Assembly (NCBI GenBank): GCA_956465555.1
Contig: OY101123.1
Location: forward strand, 434,001 to 498,000
Reading direction: 5' to 3'
DNA: 64,000 nt
DNA from: Nitzschia sp. pyKryTriq1
Lineage: Eukaryota; Bacillariophyta; Bacillariophyceae; Bacillariales; Bacillariaceae
Part shown: in pieces, positions 59,205-64,000 of the stretch
Numbering within the stretch: position 1 is the first letter of the stretch
Layout of the letters: each line of letters begins with the position of its first letter
The notes under the pieces: model-generated
Seen by the model: only the letters and a program-made list of their open reading frames with translations
Database searches by the model: none
What the model was told of the DNA's origin: nothing
Program-made: the position numbers and the translations under genes

Positions 59205-62200
59205 CTAGAAGCATTCCGTACAACAACTCGGAACGCTGCAAATGACACCGATGACAAGGACTTCATTCACTCGCTCTGGGCAGTCGACAGTGAACTCTTC
59301 CAGGTTTGTTTGTCGTAGGTTGCAAATTTCGTCTGGGGCTCGGCCTTCAAAAAAGTTTGCGTCCAAGTTCAGTGTAGCTGCGAGGAAAGCAAAATATTGT
59401 CAGGGGCTGCAGGAGCACGAAGATCTCAAACTAAACAATCTGTGTTAAACGTACCAAGATTACTCATTCTTCCGATACTACTTGGAATGGTGCCCATGAG
59501 CTGATTGAAGTGAAGCTTTAGCTCAGTCATCTCCACGGCGTTTCCGATTTCGGTTGGCACTGTCTCAGTGAACGCATTGCTTTCAAGGTTTAAGGTTGCT
59601 GAGTATGATGAAAGACGGGACAGTGAGAAACAAAAATATATCCATCTTGTTACGAACATTTCGAAAGAATGAGCAATGCACTTACCCAACTTAGTCAACA
59701 AACCCAATTCGGTCGGGAGAGCTCTACCAAGACTGTTTCGGCTCAAGTCGAGAACCTCAAGTGCGGTCATCAAGCCGAACTGCTGTGGAATATTGCCTCT
59801 CACATCCGTGTCGCGCAATATGAATTGTACCAAGTTGGTCAGATTCAGCCCATATTCAGCAGGCAGGCGGCCCGTAAGTTCGGGTACGTCCTCAATGGCA
59901 AGGTAAGTGAGGTTTGTGAGATTGGCGATAGCAACTGGAAGATCACCAGTAAACCTATTGGGACCTAATGTGAGTGACGTCAGATTTGTCAAGTTCGCAA
60001 TAGCAGAAGGTATGGTGCCGGATAGATCGTTGGATGCAAGATAAAGTTCTTGCAATGGCAGACGGAACAATTCTGTGGGGAGAGAACCCTGGAAGGCGTT
60101 ACCCGCCAAGTTTAGCGACGAAAGGGACCCCACATTACCAAAGGTGGTTTGAATATCACCACTCAGCTCGTTAGATGCAAAGTTGATGATTTCGAGGGTA
60201 GAATTACCGGGGAATGGAGGCACGCCTCCCTCAAGCGAGTTGGAACTAAGGTCGAGTGCCCGCAGTTTGGGTGTAGCCAAGATTTCAGATGGGATTGTAC
60301 CCACAAGTGTGTTTCGAGCGATCGAAAAAGACTCGATGTTTTCCAGGAGTGAAACGGCCTCTGATAGCTGATGTACGAAGTCAAGCATAGTGAGATGTAC
60401 TGGGAGTAATACTCAGCGTCGCAGCCAACCATCTACAAAGGACGTCTATCGGCTCTTACCTGCCCAATAATACGGTTATCCGAGACGTCAAGACTGAGAA
60501 CACTACCATTTGCATCACAGGACACACGATCCCATAGGCAAACATCAACCTCGGATATCCATAGGTTGTTGTCTCTCCACCCAACGCCTCCTTGGTTCAG
60601 GTAGAAATACGCAAGAGCATATCGTTCTCTTATGACAAAATCCGGCGCCTCTCCACCGTTATTGATTCCCGACGACAACCACACCAGTGCCTGATTGCTC
60701 GCGTCACATGAATCACTTGGCTCGTCGAAATCCGGAATGACGGATGGCATGAAAGTCTCGAGCAAAGACTCGTATCGTAGTCGAACATCGTCAGCGATAA
60801 CGGATATGCTTCCTGTACAAAAGCATTGATCGATCACATTCGGCTGGGGCACTCCAAAAAAGTTGCAGCTTGCTGTCACTGGTGCCATGGGCGTTGTGGC
60901 CGCCACATCGATCGCCCCCGTGTTGGTAGGGTTGAGTGGCAAGAAGTTCCTTGGCGTGGGTGCAGCAGTCGGGGGAATCTCGTCGATGCCATCATCGTCG
61001 GCAATGACCACAAAGAACAAAATCAAAACAGTAGCTGCCATAAGTGCTAAAAAGAATACGTACGGAACCCATGGTGCCATTCGACTTCGGTAGGCCTTGG
61101 ATCCTCGATTGAGAAGTTTTAATTGGTTTTCAACGTCATAATCTGGGTCGTATGGCGGCTCCACGGGCTCCTCTACTTCCTCTTCCTTGATTTCTCGATT
61201 TTGAACACTAGCAGCAACCACTTCCTCCTCTTCAACTTCTTCGTCTTCGTATTCAACTTCATTTCCGTCTTCATCCACAAAAATCTCCTCTTCATCATCA
61301 CTCACGGCGCGATCTCCTCCCTGCGACGTGACAACCTCGTTTCCATTCTCGTCAATATAAACTTCCTCGTAGTGAATATTGCCTGTATCACGGCTGACTT
61401 CCACTTCTTCAAATCTGGTCGTGCTAAGCTCATTGATGATCTGTTCTTTGTCCACGACCCATGTTTCACCAAATTCTTCGTCTGACATTTTTTGATCGCT
61501 ACCCGTTGGAGAGGATGAAGCTGTTCCTGCAACTGCTTGTTTCGGTTCCTCACTGGCCATGGCACCGACGGCGCCAACTGAGTCTGAGTGAACGGTTTCT
61601 TCTACCCCGATGGAAGAAACGACGCTTTCCTCAACCACTTCTTCAATAACCTCTTCTTCAATTATTTCTGTCTCCGGACTCGCAACGGATTCTTCGGCAG
61701 GAGCAAGAACCACATCTTGAACATGCTTCGGAACCTCGTCCACAGACATTTTCTGAATAACAGCTCCCTCTGGCATACCCATCTTTAACATTTTTTTGTA
61801 CTTGGTTACCATTTCTTTCTCGTCCGCAGTCAAACCTCCTGCGCTATCATTAGGAGTAAGAACCATATCTTGAACATCCTTCGGAACCTCATGAACAAAC
61901 ATTTTCTGAATACCAGCTCCCTCCGGCATACCCGAATTTAACATCTTTTTGAGATTGGTTACCATTATTTCATCTTCGTCCGCATTCAAGCCTCCTGAAG
62001 AAGAAGAAGCAGCTACTGGAGCCACGCTACCAGCTGCCGCAAAAAGAGCGGCGGCATCCTCCTCCTCCTCTTCGTCATCTGTCTTGACCACGGCTGGTTT
62101 GGAACCTGCTAACGCAAACAGAGCGGCGGCTTCATCGTTCGCTTTTTGCTGTGCCGCCTGCTTTTCTTTCATCCATGGTGGAATGCCAGTGTTTGCCACC

Positions 62201-62319
62201 GGTGGTGGTTTTTTGAATTTATCGTCCATAGACTCTACTATCACGTTGCCATCGGCATCGACCCGCTGACTCTTTTGGCCGATTTCTTTGAATTTTTGCA
62301 TCCATTCTGGCTGCGACAT
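59205..62319 (-). CDS. LRR membrane protein, diatom type (copy 2), with duplicated MPEGA motif in its cytosolic part
   Basis: Exons 62319-60460, 60367-59686, 59598-59455 and 59377-59205 give 952 residues; all phases agree (0, 1, 1). Type II topology: a long acidic N-terminus, one helix (VPYVFFLALMAATVLILFFVV, about 408-428), then the same Cys module as in the neighbour (VIDQCFCTGSISVIADDVRLRYES, NQALVWLSSG), the LRR cap and extracellular LRRs. The closing CNLRQTNLEEFTVDCP and CSVPSCCTEC confirm the last exon. The N-terminus contains two copies of a ~55-residue unit with LKKMLNSGMPEGA and YKKMLKMGMPEGAVIQKM, a pattern known from actin-nucleation proteins such as formins and the WASH subunit CCDC53. 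Introns 2 and 3 lie between LRR units. The N-terminal half differs greatly from copy 1, while the ectodomains align. Confidence 0.9.
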
Positions 62320-63358
62320 GGTGGATGTATGGCTTCTGACAGTACTGATGGATGCCTGATGCCTACTAGAGATTTATCTCTTCTTTCGGATCTGCCGCTA
62401 TGAAGGCTTTGTCCTATACTTTCAATCGACAATGATACAACTGATGTTGAAACTATTGTTGGTATGGACCAGAGATGAGAGAAGAATCAATCTGGACCAT
62501 GTGATTGATGATGATTTGGGTTTTACGTACTGTAGCAATAGGTTGTTGAATGCCACAAATTCGTTCCGTGCCACTTTTCCCGCTCCTTCTCGCGTACGCG
62601 GAGATCCGGAAGCTCGATTATTGCGAGTTTTCGTCGGCCAAAATTTTTCGCAAGATTCAAAAGGGCATAATACGTTTGTCGTCCCCTAAGTCTTTTCGGT
62701 CATCCTCGACGAAACCAGTGGCAATCCAGTCGAAAGAGTCAATCCGCTGAAGGAAGATCTCAAGAATGACTTGTTCGACCACGAGCCAGCCAGCCAGCCA
62801 GTATCATTGCCACACATGGCTAAAAAAATAGAGAAAGCCAATCCAGATTTTTCACTCCCACGACCCGCGCGGCGCCCACATCGAGCGCCGTGGACTTCTA
62901 CACGTACCTTGCTCGTACAGGAACGATGATGTTAGTGGTCTTTCGTTGGTTGTTGATTGGAGGGAGAGATTCAGGTGATGGCGCGGGCCGCGTTTTTGCC
63001 GCCGAAACTACTGGTAAGGCTCAGCGACAATGCAGGCAACAACACGGCCTCTCCAATAGATAGTAGATAGGAGTTAGTACAGCACCGGGAGGGCCCTACC
63101 ACACCACCACCACCACCACCACCACCACAACAACAACAACCTTCCCACCTCTCCAACGCAACGCGGGAAGGAAACAAGACACTTCTCCTCGACAGCTCTA
63201 GCCTATCAGTGCAGTGTTATTTTAAAACAGTGTTGCTTTCTGTGAGTTCTAAAAAGGGCAGCCGGAGCAGTAGTACCTGCTGGAGTGCCAAGCAAGAAGG
63301 AAGAAGAAAATCATTCACTACCACCCGCAAGCATTCTACTTGTGAGCTATTCGTTATT
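62320..63358. promoter_or_regulatory. Divergent intergenic region at the right end, with a CCA/CAA microsatellite
   Basis: Upstream of LRR copy 2 and of the last gene. A (CCA)n run followed by CAA units lies at about 63102-63138. CAGCCAGCCAGCCAG is at about 62786-62800. No gene found. Confidence 0.5.
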
Positions 63359-64000
63359 ATGTACTCGCATCATCCACCCGATGTGGTGACTCTCAGTCGA
63401 CTCCCCAGTGGAATTCAGACCCCGGAAACCGACTCTCCGTTGTCCTCATCTCCCAACAGTCCTCGGAGTTCCGCCTTGGAGGGTTCCATGTATGAGGCGG
63501 CGGCAGATCTTTTGCAAGACCTCGTCAAGGAGAATAGTCAACGTAGCCAATCCAAGAATGAGAAGAATGATGATAGATCGCCGTCCTTTCCAAAAGAAGA
63601 GGGGGAAATAATGATGATGGAGCCTCCTCGAGTACAACACCTGGATGCATCGCTGAACGACGAAGAAGACGAAGAAGAAGAGCCACCGCGCTTGCCTCTC
63701 AAAACAGAAGCTCCGTTCGATGAAGGCGGCGGGAGAATGCTCAAAGTACTACAGATGGACGAAAAGAAGGAACCGGAGGGTGGAGATGAATTGATGGGTA
63801 AACAAGCCCAACGAGAGGTCAATGAATCCTATTCTTCTTCTGTTTATACTAGCACTGCTCCTGCTAGCGATCCTGCCAAGGTGATAGGCGGTGACAAGGA
63901 CAACGACGGTGACGGTGACGGTGACGATGATGAAAGTCAGCCTCCTTCGCTGGCGGTCGACCGATCCTTGACGTCCGAAATTGAAGAGCCGGTAGATGGA
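63359..64000 (+). CDS. Start of an acidic, low-complexity protein, truncated by the window edge
   Basis: An ATG at 63359 opens a frame that continues to the last base (214 residues seen). The sequence is disordered: Ser/Pro-rich at first (SPLSSSPNSPRSSALEG), with one short amphipathic helix (MYEAAADLLQDLVKEN), then alternating acidic and basic runs and a Gly-Asp repeat (NDGDGDGDDDE) near the edge. No domain is visible yet. Continuous coding over this length and the favourable start support a real gene; the function cannot be judged from this part. Confidence 0.65.
   Translation, partial: MYSHHPPDVVTLSRLPSGIQTPETDSPLSSSPNSPRSSALEGSMYEAAADLLQDLVKENSQRSQSKNEKNDDRSPSFPKEEGEIMMMEPPRVQHLDASLNDEEDEEEEPPRLPLKTEAPFDEGGGRMLKVLQMDEKKEPEGGDELMGKQAQREVNESYSSSVYTSTAPASDPAKVIGGDKDNDGDGDGDDDESQPPSLAVDRSLTSEIEEPVDG

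Overview
The window looks like nuclear DNA of a diatom, most likely a raphid pennate. Genes are spaced one every 1-2.5 kb on both strands and carry short GT-AG introns (about 70-130 bp). There are no prokaryotic operons or ribosome-binding sites. Many proteins start with a signal peptide whose cleavage site is followed by Phe (ATA/FSP, SASA/FAP, SASA/FFV), the bipartite presequence used to enter red-derived secondary plastids. Two divergent light-harvesting proteins, diatom-style LRR membrane proteins and a Ty1/copia-like gag relic fit the same picture. The species cannot be fixed from the sequence alone.

Layout. 1-9 kb: a TMEM222/RTE1-family protein running off the left edge, a light-harvesting protein, tRNase Z, a plastid EngB-type GTPase and a plastid FKBP isomerase. 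9-21 kb: a CDK9-like kinase, a TEX264-like membrane protein, CGLD27/Ycf36 with a 10-nt micro-exon, an EF-hand/Tic20 fusion, an MLO-like/EF-hand fusion, a plastid three-RRM protein and tRNA-Pro(AGG). 21-32 kb: a SulP transporter, an unknown membrane protein, a 1,228-residue Cys/His-repeat protein, a Kelch-MORN protein and a plastid methyltransferase. 32-46 kb: an FHA-like protein, an RNI-type LRR protein, EMC10, a RING-like/GRWT-domain/GAF-like protein, an aldo-keto reductase pseudogene, a HAD-like secreted or plastid protein, a PDZ-like protein and a small secreted protein. 46-64 kb: a long light-harvesting protein, a HIR/band-7 protein, a four-FAS1 adhesion protein, a short defective LTR element, a GT25-like glycosyltransferase, two tandem LRR membrane proteins and the start of an acidic protein at the right edge.

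Themes. Plastid function recurs: light harvesting (two genes), ribosome assembly (EngB), RNA binding, protein folding, protein import (Tic20-like) and CGLD27. The two neighbouring genes at 14.6-18.8 kb both join calcium-binding EF hands to polytopic membrane domains. Several genes carry domains that I know only as diatom-expanded and functionally uncharacterised: the Cys/His repeats, the GRWT domain, and the cysteine module next to the membrane segment in the LRR proteins.

Intergenic DNA is rich in short palindromes built on GTAC (GGTACC, ACCGGT, TGTACA). Intron positions come from splice consensus, phase agreement and family conservation, without transcript data. Coordinates of spliced genes span from start to stop codon, and exons are given in the text.
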